IMG/VR virus record: IMGVR_UViG_3300048044_000033
Coordinates: 1-27,237 of that record
Length of the DNA stretch: 27,237 bases
Origin: a virus
Strand: one strand, 5' to 3'
Under the pieces are notes generated by a model. The model was not told where the DNA came from. It ran no database searches and was given only the letters and a program-made list of their open reading frames with translations. Every line of letters starts with the position of its first letter. Positions within the stretch are counted from its first letter, which is position 1. Below, piece after piece: positions 8,608-16,943 of this stretch. The position numbers were made by a program, and so were the translations under genes.

Positions 8608-10775
8608 CTTTTGATCCTTCCTTCGTTTCTTGTATGGAAGATAACTCCTTGAAGTTCAAAATCTGAAGATCCTACCAATGGATCAGCTAACTGCGCAGCG
8701 CTAAGAGTAATAGTTATTTGATGCTGTCTAGCTATCATCCCCAAGAAAACGCGCGTATATTTCGAATTGTCGGTTGCGCTAGATAAGTTAACGACTCTTT
8801 GCAACCAAGGAGCTGAAGAATTATCATCTATATAATTTTGCAATGTAACTTGGCAATTGTCTGTTCCTGTCGTATATAAATCATAATACTGAAGTCTACA
8901 GCGCATTGCCTTGTTGAAGTATGGATTTATCAAATTTGTGGTTAAAACAAAGTTGTAATTAATTCCATTATCAGTTGAAACGTCAGGAGCCATTATTTGC
9001 CAGACACGTGAACTTACATCACCGGCAACAATGATTATTGTGTTTTGCTGATCGAGGGGAGTTTCCCAAGTTGAAGTATCTCCAGCCCAAATTGTTGTCC
9101 AAGTGCTCCAAATGCTATCTACTGTTTGCTTATATTGACCTAGAGTAGTAAAACTTTGCTGGAATTGTGCCCATGTTGAATCCTGGTAATTATAGCAAAG
9201 AACATTGTTTGGAGTTTGCGCATTGGTGCCAGTATCTCCATATAACCAATAAACCAAGCGCTTTTGATAATCACGAATGCCTTGAATACGATCAATCCCT
9301 TCAACGGTTCCACCATCTTCGAAACTATCTACAAAGTCGGGAACTTCAAGATCAATGCGGTCTACATCATTGAAAGTGGATCTGATAATTCCTCGGCGAC
9401 TTATACCTAAAAGTCCTTCATCAAATTCGACGGTAGTGAAAGTGCCTTCGATTCCAAATTGCGTGTTAATACGTTCCCAGACGAAGGGTAAAATCTCATT
9501 TCCTGTGTAGCGAAGCCTCCACATACTGAATTGAAATCCCACGATAAGGGTATCTTGGACAATTCCACATGCAACGATTTGTTCACTGGTATCTGCATCT
9601 ATATATCCTCCTTTTCCAGGCACATTATCTAGCCAAGCCGTGGCGTCGTTTGAGAATCCAGCAGGAGCGTTTGCCACGAAAGGAGTACCTAATTGACTCC
9701 AACGAGCACGACTATAAAAGTTTTTGTTTCCTATTTGTGGAGTGGCATTACTTCCTTCTGTCGTATTAAGTGCAACCAAGCGGCCTTTATAAGGAAGAAT
9801 CATTAGCGCGGAATTTAAGTATATTGAATTAACCATGGGTTGAAAATCGGCCCATCCGTTTGTTGTGCTTCCATTAAAAAAACGAATCCCAACAGGTTGA
9901 GCAACCGTATTGAAAATATTGTTTGTAGACCACATTACTGTAGCAAAATTGGAAGTGTAGAAAAAATTATCCTTAGTTCCCGACCATGTAATTGGCGCAC
10001 CTGTGGTGTTAAAACTAATGTCAATGAAGCTATTAGACGTTGTATTGTAAAGCCAAGCTTCTTTGGGATTAAAAACAACAAGTTGCTCGTTTCCTGTTGA
10101 TGTCAGGAGGAATGTTCTTGTACCGACTATTGGCAAATAAATGTCAGCCGAAGCGCCTTGCCCAGAAGCCACAACGTTTTGAGATCCAGGGGGAAGCGCA
10201 TTCAAAACTTGAAGAGAAAATGTATTTGCATTTATCACCGTGATATAAAAGGCCTGTTTCTCAAGACCGCCAAGTTCTACTGTTCCTCCAGAAGAATAAG
10301 ATAATCCGTTTGTTGAAACAGACAAAACGATAGTTGAACCTGAAATGGAGATTATGGGGAATGTTCCTTGATTAAGGATAGTTCCTATAGAACCAACGAT
10401 TCCAGTGAGATAAACCGTATTTCCAACAGATATATTTAGAGGTCCAGTTGTAGTTATGCTAGTCGTAATTCCTGGGGTTATTAAGGTGATTGTTCCATTC
10501 GTTGCCACGACGTTTTCTAGATAAACCATGTCCCCGGTTAATAATCCATGTGCTGCAAGAGTGACGACTGGAGGTGTAGCGTTAGTGATAGCAGTGGCAG
10601 AACCCCAAAGAGGGATACGACCAAGCACAACACTTCCTTCACGCTTTTTTACGCTTCCTCTCCAGGTGTAGCAATTCAGCATTTTGACAAAAGCATCCTT
10701 TCCAATAATGAAAGGCTTGTAATACTGGCTAAGCCCGCTTTTGTATGGAGCTACTAAGTTAGGTTCATATCCCAT
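8604..10775 (-). CDS. Tail hub / packaged-DNA stabilisation-like protein with FCCH-like inserts
   Basis: 723 residues; the start overlaps the preceding stop by one base (TAATG) and has no clear ribosome site, so it is probably coupled. The N-terminus (MGYEPNLVAPYKSGLSQYYK ... FVKMLNCYTWRGSVKKREG) resembles P22 gp10-type stabilisation proteins of environmental phages. Residues about 60-90 and 168-190 look like two halves of one FCCH-like beta domain (PPVVTLAAHGLLTGDMVYLE; LEKQAFYITVINANTFSLQV). They are interrupted at about 95-167 by a second similar unit (GPLNISVGNTVYLTGIVGSI). The remainder is beta-propeller-like, rich in Trp and Asn (WADFQPMVNSIYLNSALMIL, TWAQFQQSFTTLGQYKQTV). The role is inferred: closing the portal channel and building the tail hub. 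Confidence 0.65.
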   Translation of the reverse strand: MGYEPNLVAPYKSGLSQYYKPFIIGKDAFVKMLNCYTWRGSVKKREGSVVLGRIPLWGSATAITNATPPVVTLAAHGLLTGDMVYLENVVATNGTITLITPGITTSITTTGPLNISVGNTVYLTGIVGSIGTILNQGTFPIISISGSTIVLSVSTNGLSYSSGGTVELGGLEKQAFYITVINANTFSLQVLNALPPGSQNVVASGQGASADIYLPIVGTRTFLLTSTGNEQLVVFNPKEAWLYNTTSNSFIDISFNTTGAPITWSGTKDNFFYTSNFATVMWSTNNIFNTVAQPVGIRFFNGSTTNGWADFQPMVNSIYLNSALMILPYKGRLVALNTTEGSNATPQIGNKNFYSRARWSQLGTPFVANAPAGFSNDATAWLDNVPGKGGYIDADTSEQIVACGIVQDTLIVGFQFSMWRLRYTGNEILPFVWERINTQFGIEGTFTTVEFDEGLLGISRRGIIRSTFNDVDRIDLEVPDFVDSFEDGGTVEGIDRIQGIRDYQKRLVYWLYGDTGTNAQTPNNVLCYNYQDSTWAQFQQSFTTLGQYKQTVDSIWSTWTTIWAGDTSTWETPLDQQNTIIIVAGDVSSRVWQIMAPDVSTDNGINYNFVLTTNLINPYFNKAMRCRLQYYDLYTTGTDNCQVTLQNYIDDNSSAPWLQRVVNLSSATDNSKYTRVFLGMIARQHQITITLSAAQLADPLVGSSDFELQGVIFHTRNEGRIKR

Positions 10776-11464
10776 TAAAATATACCATATACTATAACAT
10801 TAAGTGTTCCGGCATAAGGATTTTCATTATTAAAAGAATTTACTCTTATTACAAAACCAACATTTGATCTAGCTATAATGCTAACGAAATATATGTCAGT
10901 ATTTACTAGGAAAGGACTATCTAGATTTACAGAAACCCCATATAAATAACTCGAAAGAGGTTGTGTGAAAACAATTGTCCAGCTTCTTTGTGATCCTGAT
11001 GTAACGGGTGTGATAGGGAAATTTATATTAAAAGCATTTCCATTAACGGTTCCTGTTGAATTAAAACAAGCAAAAGCTTGAATGCAGGAGATTGGGTAAT
11101 CAATATACTTCGTTGCGTCTGTTGGATCTGTTCCAATAACATATTTCAATATTGCATGAGGTTCACCTTCCGTTCCTCCGGTATCTGTCGTGGTGTAAAG
11201 GATACCTGCCGCTATTTCTCCATTAACTGCGTTTGTTTGAGACGATGGCGTTGATCGGCTAGGCATACTGACTTGATTATGAAAACCATCTGTGGGAGTC
11301 GTAACGTCGTTCCCTGACATTTGGTGATCAACAGCTAGTGTTCCAGCTGGGGTTATACCTGTGTCGCCTGTCAGATCAAGAAGGTATAAACTATTATTAA
11401 GCAGATCAAGCTGTGAGGCATTTCTTTGATCTCCAGAAAGGGGTTTGTTTTGATACTGAACCAT
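10775..11464 (-). CDS. Unrecognised virion structural protein
   Basis: 229 residues; GAGG six bases before the ATG. The first 45 residues are mixed (SGDQRNASQLDLLNNSLYLL). The remainder is Thr/Asn/Gly-rich beta strand with no transmembrane segment or catalytic motif (SYLYGVSVNLDSPFLVNTDI, ending GTLNVIVYGIF). It is coupled to the hub gene by a one-base overlap and follows the putative connector. A head-tail joining or tail accessory role is inferred from position only. Confidence 0.65.
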   Translation of the reverse strand: MVQYQNKPLSGDQRNASQLDLLNNSLYLLDLTGDTGITPAGTLAVDHQMSGNDVTTPTDGFHNQVSMPSRSTPSSQTNAVNGEIAAGILYTTTDTGGTEGEPHAILKYVIGTDPTDATKYIDYPISCIQAFACFNSTGTVNGNAFNINFPITPVTSGSQRSWTIVFTQPLSSYLYGVSVNLDSPFLVNTDIYFVSIIARSNVGFVIRVNSFNNENPYAGTLNVIVYGIF

Positions 11465-11470
11465 GAAACC

Positions 11471-12607
11471 TCAATATATAGGGAATATAGGCCAGCCAGC
11501 TTGTCCGTTTTGGGCATTTTCTGCATATTTTGTCGGTATGCGCTGATTGGCGAGTTGTTTAAGACATTTTCTTTGAGCTAATCGTTTGTTTTCTTCGAAT
11601 GGGCCTTTTAATCTTTCGGCTTCGTCGTAGTCACCTTCTTCAATCAGAATCTTAATGGCAGCGCCATACGCTAGGACTTGCCACCATTCTTGAAAGAGAG
11701 GTTGTTGAGTGTCCAATGACTGAGTAAGAGGGGTGAATTGTGAATAAACCCCAGGTGGGGGATTAACTGGATTTGTGCCTGCATTTGTTAGATTTGAAAT
11801 GGCGACGCTAGGTTGGACATAAGCAAGTAGTTTTATTCTGTAGGTATCATTAGGTATTGGACGTAAAAAGAGTTGCTGTTGAAAAAACATCATATCTCTA
11901 GGACGCGAGGGCACATAAGGATGATAGTGACAGCTACTTTTTGTTCCCAATGGAGGGGGAGTTATATAATTCAGGTTGACAACGCCAGTTAAATAATCAA
12001 TAGTTCCCGAGCTTCCAAGATTTCCCTTGAGGATTCCTGGATTTACAAATTGCTCTTCTAATGGCTGATCTAGTAAACAAGGGGTATCTTGATCAGTAAA
12101 AGTTTCCAATTTAGGACTATTTGGAGATCCATCAATGTTTGGCTTTAAACCAATCGAGACTGTTCCTTGTTGAATTGGAGTTTGTGTAAGATTGAAAACA
12201 AAAGGATCGGCAGAAGTGCCGCTACTTCCATCTGGAGTAAATAAATTGCGATCAATGAAGTTAAACTCTGGCCAAATGCGGTAAAAGCTTTCAGGATATT
12301 GATGCCAGGAACACTGATAGCCATCGACATAAACAGGATCATAAATTTGATAGATATTATTAGGTACGTTGTATGTCCCGACATTTGGCAAAGCTGTGAA
12401 TTCGAAGAAATCTCTAAGCTTAAGGGTGCGTAAATGCTCTGGAAAATCCAAAAGGTAAAAGTCATTGATGTAATCAATAATGCCTGATGGATTAGAAACA
12501 CTCACATTTCTGTCATCGCCAGCTTGATCAGGCATTTGGTCAAGATCAAATCTTCCAGCCAGCTTTCTTACAGTGTAGATTAGCCTAGAGAGATTCCAAA
12601 CAGTCAT
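11471..12607 (-). CDS. Putative head-to-tail connector (adaptor-like) protein
   Basis: 378 residues; the ATG overlaps the upstream stop (TGATG), with GGCGGA shortly before. The N-terminus is helical (MTVWNLSRLIYTVRKLAGRF) and leads into a section rich in Tyr and Pro. The C-terminal helices (WWQVLAYGAAIKILIEEGDY, DEAERLKGPFEENKR) are acidic and amphipathic, as in connector rings that dock under the portal. The gene lies between head genes and the tail hub, where an adaptor is expected. Assignment is by layout and helix pattern, not by a diagnostic motif. Confidence 0.5.
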   Translation of the reverse strand: MTVWNLSRLIYTVRKLAGRFDLDQMPDQAGDDRNVSVSNPSGIIDYINDFYLLDFPEHLRTLKLRDFFEFTALPNVGTYNVPNNIYQIYDPVYVDGYQCSWHQYPESFYRIWPEFNFIDRNLFTPDGSSGTSADPFVFNLTQTPIQQGTVSIGLKPNIDGSPNSPKLETFTDQDTPCLLDQPLEEQFVNPGILKGNLGSSGTIDYLTGVVNLNYITPPPLGTKSSCHYHPYVPSRPRDMMFFQQQLFLRPIPNDTYRIKLLAYVQPSVAISNLTNAGTNPVNPPPGVYSQFTPLTQSLDTQQPLFQEWWQVLAYGAAIKILIEEGDYDEAERLKGPFEENKRLAQRKCLKQLANQRIPTKYAENAQNGQAGWPIFPIY

Positions 12608-12987
12608 CAGAATTCCGCCATGAATTTATATCTGCATTTTATCTTAGAACCTTTGAGTGGTCTTCCTTCTTCATCTATAAGATGGCTATGGATTTCATAT
12701 CCAATGCGCTCATTTATCATACGGGCTACACTTAAAGGAATAGTCGCGCGCTCGCCATCTTCAAAGGTTCTGCAAAAGTAGGGCATTCCCTTGTAAAGCC
12801 GAGCACAAACTTTAGCTGTCTGACCTGGATATTCTACGTTTACGAAAACGCCAGTGACTTTCTTGTCTGTCTCGGGTGTAAGAGATTCAATGGATTCTTT
12901 GTTAACCGCTGTATGACTAATCATTGCATGGATTAGGGGAATCCGCAGGTTTTGAGAACTAATATCTGATGGTTTTTGTACTTTCAT
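12607..12987 (-). CDS. Unrecognised small head/connector-region protein
   Basis: 126 residues; AAGGA lies before the ATG. A polar N-terminus (KVQKPSDISSQNLRIPLIHA) precedes a mixed alpha/beta body (VTGVFVNVEYPGQTAKVCAR, MPYFCRTFEDGERATIPLSV) and a basic end (GSKIKCRYKFMAEF). It is coupled to the connector-like gene. No family is recognised; it may be a head completion factor or a non-virion regulator. Confidence 0.6.
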   Translation of the reverse strand: MKVQKPSDISSQNLRIPLIHAMISHTAVNKESIESLTPETDKKVTGVFVNVEYPGQTAKVCARLYKGMPYFCRTFEDGERATIPLSVARMINERIGYEIHSHLIDEEGRPLKGSKIKCRYKFMAEF

Positions 12988-12994
12988 GTTTTCC

Positions 12995-13402
12995 TTAAAA
13001 AGGTATTTCTACGGTTGAATTGTTATAAACTTGGTCATCTAGTAAATATTCGCATTCGTTATTTAGTGTTTGCCTAACGGTTCCAAAAACTGGCGTGGGT
13101 CCAGCCCCAACGGCAACGATTTGCGGCGTATTCTTCTGCGCTGCATTTACGTAGGTATCAAAAAAAGTGCTGTCAACATTCACTGCCACTGGAACTTGCG
13201 TATATTGCAAGCTGACACTGGTAGAACTAAGCACTGAAACACTGTAAATTTGGTTATTCATTTGCTGCATTCCATACAAATAAGGAATCCTCATCCTTGC
13301 CACCATCCCAGTCTGAAAATTATGGTCAGTGGTCGTCGTCACCACGGCGGGATTGGCATTCGTTATGTTTGATACGTAGTAAAATGAGGGAACAAATGTC
13401 AT
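12995..13402 (-). CDS. Small FCCH-like head protein, paralogue of the upstream gene
   Basis: 135 residues, with only a weak ribosome site (CCGGATTTT) before the ATG. Residues about 10-50 (ITNANPAVVTTTTDHNFQTG, MVARMRIPYLYGMQQMNNQI) align with residues 202-245 of the 355-residue protein next door (ITQANPMVVTTATAHGLTVG). The shared ending continues through the STFF/STAF and VGAGPTP/IGSGPTP motifs. It is therefore a partial duplicate of the second half of that protein. The likely role is capsid decoration or cement, inferred from location beside the capsid genes. Confidence 0.65.
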   Translation of the reverse strand: MTFVPSFYYVSNITNANPAVVTTTTDHNFQTGMVARMRIPYLYGMQQMNNQIYSVSVLSSTSVSLQYTQVPVAVNVDSTFFDTYVNAAQKNTPQIVAVGAGPTPVFGTVRQTLNNECEYLLDDQVYNNSTVEIPF

Positions 13403-13430
13403 AAAATCCGGTGTAAAGCTGTTTTACATT

Positions 13431-13450
13431 TGGGGGGACTTTCACCCCCA
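13431..13450. other. GC hairpin between the two FCCH paralogues
   Basis: TGGGGG and CCCCCA enclose an 8-base loop in the 68-base gap after the 355-residue gene. On the transcribed minus strand no T tract follows, so it is not an ordinary intrinsic terminator. It could protect or attenuate the mRNA downstream of highly expressed head genes. Confidence 0.55.
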
Positions 13451-13470
13451 CTGTGAACTTTTTTAAGGTT

Positions 13471-14538
13471 CTATACGTCGGCGCGCCAAGCGGTCCAGGC
13501 AATAACATCGCCAGGATTTACACCTATGATGCCGTTGGTCGTCTGCGCTAGCAAACCTGTTCCCACTGTGAAACCTTGGAATTGGACGTTTGTGGTCGCA
13601 TCCAATAAAGTGTCATAGTTATAGATAGGAGGTGTGAGCGTAGGAGTAGGACCAGAACCTATAGGAACAACCTGTGCAGGCGTAAATGGCAGAGAAGCCA
13701 CTGTTGGCCAAGCAAAGGCAGTAAATGCTGTAGAATCAATCCCTGGATTGTTAGAAAGAGGAACAATCCCAAAGGTCATGGTTGTTGCCGTAACAGCCGT
13801 AATCAGACCTTGTAGGTTATTTGCTTGAACCATGCCCAAAGCAGCAGGAACTCGCAAACGAACTACTTGACCAACCGTCAAACCATGGGCAGTGGCGGTC
13901 GTAACCACCATTGGGTTAGCCTGGGTAATTCCAGTGATAACCGTACTTTGTGGGTAATACAAAGGACCAACGATTATTCTACGCCATGAAGTGACGGTCG
14001 TAGCGGTAAACATTGCGCCAGTTGTATCAATTGGGATAGTCACAGTATCAACACCAGTCACCGTAACAGTGAAAGGAATACCAGCAAGCTGGCTCATGGC
14101 AGTGGTAGCCGTTAGGGGCTCCATGATCATGATCTGATCACCGGTTTGCAGGCCGTGAGCTACGGATGTCAATTGAGCTGGATTTGCTTTAGATAATACG
14201 CCACCTGTTACAAGAGGGCCGTACTTAACGCTCTTTGTCCCATCATACAGGGTAATACCTGGAGGAGGGGGTAGAGTTGATGGAACGGCATTGATCTGGA
14301 ATGGAAGCAGTGATGTTCCAGCAGCATTTAGCCTGTACCCATTGGTATTTGTTGGGCTTGTGAAATCCCAAAATGCGGATTGCAAGGCAAAGAAACCTGT
14401 GCCTAAATTACCAAAAAGAGTTTCATCGATAAGTTGTACTTTCGTGGGTAGAAATCCGCAATTTACGTCTACTCTGGCTGGTAATACAGCTGGAACAATG
14501 AATTGTCCTTGAATCATGAAATGTTCTGCGTATGGCAT
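13471..14538 (-). CDS. Head protein with two FCCH-like beta domains
   Basis: 355 residues; AAGGAGATAATTT precedes the ATG. Residues 1-80 form a virion-type leader (QFIVPAVLPARVDVNCGFLP, LQSAFWDF). Two beta domains follow: about 115-175 (KANPAQLTSVAHGLQTGDQI) and about 201-262 (TQANPMVVTTATAHGLTVGQ). Both have the AHGL-x-xG-xx turn also seen in the tail hub; in databases such units are often labelled ubiquitin-activating E1 FCCH domains, a fold match rather than E1 function. It follows the capsid gene directly, with a strong ribosome site, which suggests an abundant decoration or minor capsid protein. Confidence 0.65.
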   Translation of the reverse strand: MPYAEHFMIQGQFIVPAVLPARVDVNCGFLPTKVQLIDETLFGNLGTGFFALQSAFWDFTSPTNTNGYRLNAAGTSLLPFQINAVPSTLPPPPGITLYDGTKSVKYGPLVTGGVLSKANPAQLTSVAHGLQTGDQIMIMEPLTATTAMSQLAGIPFTVTVTGVDTVTIPIDTTGAMFTATTVTSWRRIIVGPLYYPQSTVITGITQANPMVVTTATAHGLTVGQVVRLRVPAALGMVQANNLQGLITAVTATTMTFGIVPLSNNPGIDSTAFTAFAWPTVASLPFTPAQVVPIGSGPTPTLTPPIYNYDTLLDATTNVQFQGFTVGTGLLAQTTNGIIGVNPGDVIAWTAWRADV

Positions 14539-14549
14539 AAATTATCTCC

Positions 14550-15500
14550 TTATGAGTGCGTTGCGCGCAGGTTGAATATCCAAGCGTCGTTTAGAATCCT
14601 AGGCACTTGAGAGAACTTATAGGCACCAAGTTGCAGTCTACGTAATGGGTCAGTTGGCCCACCGGGCGGAGTGTAAATAAAGCTTGCTGTGGCCGAAGTT
14701 AATTCGATCATGGCATAAGCTTCCTGAGCGGTTACGAAGCAGTTATAAACTGTATTTCCGTTCAAAGATGCATTCAGAGTTGTAGAACCTTTAGAGCTGT
14801 AAAGCCATCTAACGTTCGATACAGAACCCCATTCAGCATTCAATACGTTCATATTGCTAGGATATTGTGCTTGTGAAATAAACCCAGTTACTGCTTCTAA
14901 ATCGTCTAGAATACCTGTATTCATCATAGCCCAGAAAGCTTCACGAACTGGAGCTGTACCGAACTTCAAAGTACCTTCGATATTATCACTAATCATCATC
15001 GCATCATTACCTAACAATGCAAGAATAACAGCATCAATATCAGATCTACTTAATTCAGTTGGATTATCGCCGTTAACTCCACCAACGCAATTAATAACAG
15101 AAGCTGTAGATGCAAGCATGTTTCTCAACAGTTCATCTTCGGTTTCTCTCATTGATTGAGCTAATAAGGAAACAGTTTGATTTAATACTGGATCTTGATT
15201 CAAAAACATAACCTGATCGGTTATTGTTACGTAAGTTCCATAAAAATCTAGTCTCGCGTCGATGTCGACAGCGGATAAAACTTGCCCTGGGGGTGTCAAT
15301 CCAGAATCTGGAAGTGGCACTGTAGCGGTCGCAAGGTTTGTATACCTGCGATAACGAGCAATCCGACCTGAGTTAGAAGGAAGCTCTTTTTTCATAGCCA
15401 TCTGCTTGTGGATCAGCTTAGGCATAGGGCGAGATAACAAAACGTTATCGAACCACTGTTGCACTGGCTGAGGTAAAGCGTTGGTTCCGGTAATAGTCAT
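14550..15500 (-). CDS. Major capsid protein, N4-gp56 family
   Basis: 316 residues; AAAGAGAAATTAA precedes the ATG. The N-terminal pattern is that of the N4 gp56 capsid family: a tail-dipped helix (QQWFDNVLLSRPMPKLIHKQ), then the IARYRRYTNLATATVPL strand, LTPPGQVLSAVDIDARLDFY and GTYVTITDQVMFLNQDPVLN. The family forms HK97-fold shells of podoviruses. Length fits the shorter members. The scaffold gene lies directly upstream, 13 bases away, the normal order for procapsid assembly. No protease cleavage site or protease gene is apparent. Confidence 0.85.
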   Translation of the reverse strand: MTITGTNALPQPVQQWFDNVLLSRPMPKLIHKQMAMKKELPSNSGRIARYRRYTNLATATVPLPDSGLTPPGQVLSAVDIDARLDFYGTYVTITDQVMFLNQDPVLNQTVSLLAQSMRETEDELLRNMLASTASVINCVGGVNGDNPTELSRSDIDAVILALLGNDAMMISDNIEGTLKFGTAPVREAFWAMMNTGILDDLEAVTGFISQAQYPSNMNVLNAEWGSVSNVRWLYSSKGSTTLNASLNGNTVYNCFVTAQEAYAMIELTSATASFIYTPPGGPTDPLRRLQLGAYKFSQVPRILNDAWIFNLRATHS

Positions 15501-15512
15501 TTAATTTCTCTT

Positions 15513-16196
15513 TTAAGCACCTCTAGCATACTTCTGTGACTCTGCCCAAACATCTGCCTTAGACATATTAGAGAACTTATCCGCTTGACCTTTGAGTGAA
15601 CTAGAAGCAGCATTAGCGCTAAGGGGCCTAGAAGTGTTTTTTAAGATCTTCTCGGCTTTAGGACTTGTTTCTTTCTTCATAATTCCCTCCTCATAGTCAT
15701 CGGACATTTTTCCTAATCTATAAGCTGTCTCAGCTGGATTCTTTGAGTTCTGTATCTTGTGTGCTAAAGCTGGATCGTTTTTAATAAGAGGCAGTGCGTA
15801 GTTTTCTAGAACATAGTCGTAGTCTTCATGCTTCGCCCTCATGCGTGCCTCGTCTGTGGCTACGGCTTGAGTTTGACTGTATTCCTGCATCATTCGCTTA
15901 GCCGCTTCCATAGCTTTCTTTTCAGCCATCTTCTCGGCCATTTTGCGCGCTTGGAATACAGTTACTGCATCATTAGGGTCTAGATCGTCGAACTCATCCC
16001 TCTCTTCAACTGGGGCTTTAACCTGGTTGTTTTGATGGAGTTGTTCTAGCTCCTGGATACGCTTCTTTTGCATTTCCATGACTTGATTGGCGTAATGCCA
16101 ATTCTTATCAGCTTCTTTAGGTGCAGCCTCTTTGGGCTGTTCCATAACTTCTTGTTCTAGAACTTCTTCCTGGATCTCTTGTGTTTCTTCTGTCAT
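15513..16196 (-). CDS. Scaffolding protein
   Basis: 227 residues; CGGAGTAT precedes the ATG. The protein is highly charged and helical, with no hydrophobic core. Residues 1-35 are acidic (EETQEIQEEVLEQEV), residues 35-60 and 80-125 are coiled coil (MQKKRIQELEQLHQNN; QARKMAEKMAEKKAMEAAKR), and the C-terminus is basic (KADVWAESQKYARGA), where scaffolds typically touch the capsid. Position immediately before the major capsid gene is the main support. Confidence 0.8.
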   Translation of the reverse strand: MTEETQEIQEEVLEQEVMEQPKEAAPKEADKNWHYANQVMEMQKKRIQELEQLHQNNQVKAPVEERDEFDDLDPNDAVTVFQARKMAEKMAEKKAMEAAKRMMQEYSQTQAVATDEARMRAKHEDYDYVLENYALPLIKNDPALAHKIQNSKNPAETAYRLGKMSDDYEEGIMKKETSPKAEKILKNTSRPLSANAASSSLKGQADKFSNMSKADVWAESQKYARGA

Positions 16197-16203
16197 ATAC
16201 TCC

Positions 16204-16256
16204 GTTTATAGCCCATAGGTTGGCTTCACCATGTTTATAGTCCGTGTGCCGACTTC
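16204..16256 (-). repeat. Imperfect 24-base direct repeat in the scaffold leader
   Basis: Two 24-base segments (16204-16227 and 16233-16256) agree at 17 positions, including GTTTATAG at one end and CTTC at the other. On the minus strand each ends CTATAAAC; the nearer copy abuts the scaffold ribosome site. Most differences are transitions, suggesting an old duplication of a leader or promoter element. Confidence 0.45.
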
Positions 16257-16262
16257 GCAAAC

Positions 16263-16281
16263 CAAGTAAAGTATTTACTTG
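16263..16281. promoter_or_regulatory. 19-bp operator-like palindrome, copy 2 (perfect)
   Basis: CAAGTAAAGTATTTACTTG has perfect 8-base arms about a 3-base centre and lies upstream of the scaffold-capsid unit. TTGACT on the minus strand is just upstream, a possible -35 box, but no convincing -10 at normal spacing goes with it. It is the best-formed member of the set at 3748 and 16944. Confidence 0.6.
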
Positions 16282-16301
16282 ATAGTCAAAGCAAATTTTT
16301 T

Positions 16302-16703
16302 TTATCTGAGAAGGCTATCATAATGATAGGTGATCCCAGATGCCTGAATGGACGCGATAGTTTCCGGAACAGGTTCGTTTGCTCCTCCTACTGCCCAAGT
16401 GGGCCAGTCTCCAGGCAAAGCCCATTCCAAAGTCAATTCGCCCTTCTTGTTATCCACGCCAAACAACATGCAAGAAAGTTGCATATGAGGCTTAGTGGGT
16501 ATTCCCTTGATAATCTTTATCTTTATTCGCCCTGAGTGGTCCGGATAAGGCTTTGCATGCACCAAGATATAATACTTATAATCCAAAGATTTGAGTTCAT
16601 TTACGATCCCTTCAATATCCTTAGACATGAGTGTCTTAGTTATAGCTTGACGCGTTTCGCCGAGTTCTTGACCACTTGTGGCATAAGGTAAATCTAAAAT
16701 CAT
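16302..16703 (-). CDS. Unrecognised conserved-looking phage protein
   Basis: 133 residues; AAGGTAGC precedes the ATG, which overlaps the previous stop by four bases (ATGA). The N-terminal half is helical (GETRQAITKTLMSKDIEGIV). The middle has a strong alpha/beta pattern (DYKYYILVHAKPYPDHSGRI, KIKIIKGIPTKPHMQLSCML) and the end is Pro/Trp-rich (LPGDWPTWAVGG). No signal peptide, membrane segment or catalytic motif is seen. It precedes the scaffold unit, separated from it by the palindrome region. Confidence 0.65.
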   Translation of the reverse strand: MILDLPYATSGQELGETRQAITKTLMSKDIEGIVNELKSLDYKYYILVHAKPYPDHSGRIKIKIIKGIPTKPHMQLSCMLFGVDNKKGELTLEWALPGDWPTWAVGGANEPVPETIASIQASGITYHYDSLLR

Positions 16704-16927
16704 GCTACCTTGCTAAATTTGGATCTGTAGAGCTTCTTAGAATCTTCTTTGACAAACTTATTTTGATTCTCAAAATAACGATTACCACGTTCATGATCAT
16801 CTGGATATACACCACGAGGAGAAAACTTCTCGTTGTCGGAAATGTATCCTTTATCAAATGTGTGAGCACCCTCGTGCATTTGTGGCCCTTTATCTGGATC
16901 ACCATGCACACCTTTTGCACCTTTCAT
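16700..16927 (-). CDS. Small charged protein, unknown
   Basis: 75 residues behind one of the strongest ribosome sites in the window (AGGAGGGAAT). It is hydrophilic, Gly/Asp/Lys/His-rich and probably mostly disordered (KGVHGDPDKGPQMHEGAHTF), with a basic C-terminus (KEDSKKLYRSKFSKVA). It starts the minus-strand unit that diverges from the plus-strand RNA-repair module and is coupled to the next gene by ATGA. Strong translation signals suggest a real, perhaps abundant product. Confidence 0.65.
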   Translation of the reverse strand: MKGAKGVHGDPDKGPQMHEGAHTFDKGYISDNEKFSPRGVYPDDHERGNRYFENQNKFVKEDSKKLYRSKFSKVA

Positions 16928-16943
16928 ATTCCCTCCTGGAATG

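Noticed and set aside
13326-13508. Minus-strand 60-codon frame spanning the hairpin between the FCCH genes
   Set aside because: It crosses the ends of two better-supported genes in another frame and looks non-protein-like.
13471-14538. Ubiquitin-activation function from FCCH-like domains
   Set aside because: Only the small beta module is similar; no E1 adenylation or catalytic Cys domain exists, and the context is structural.
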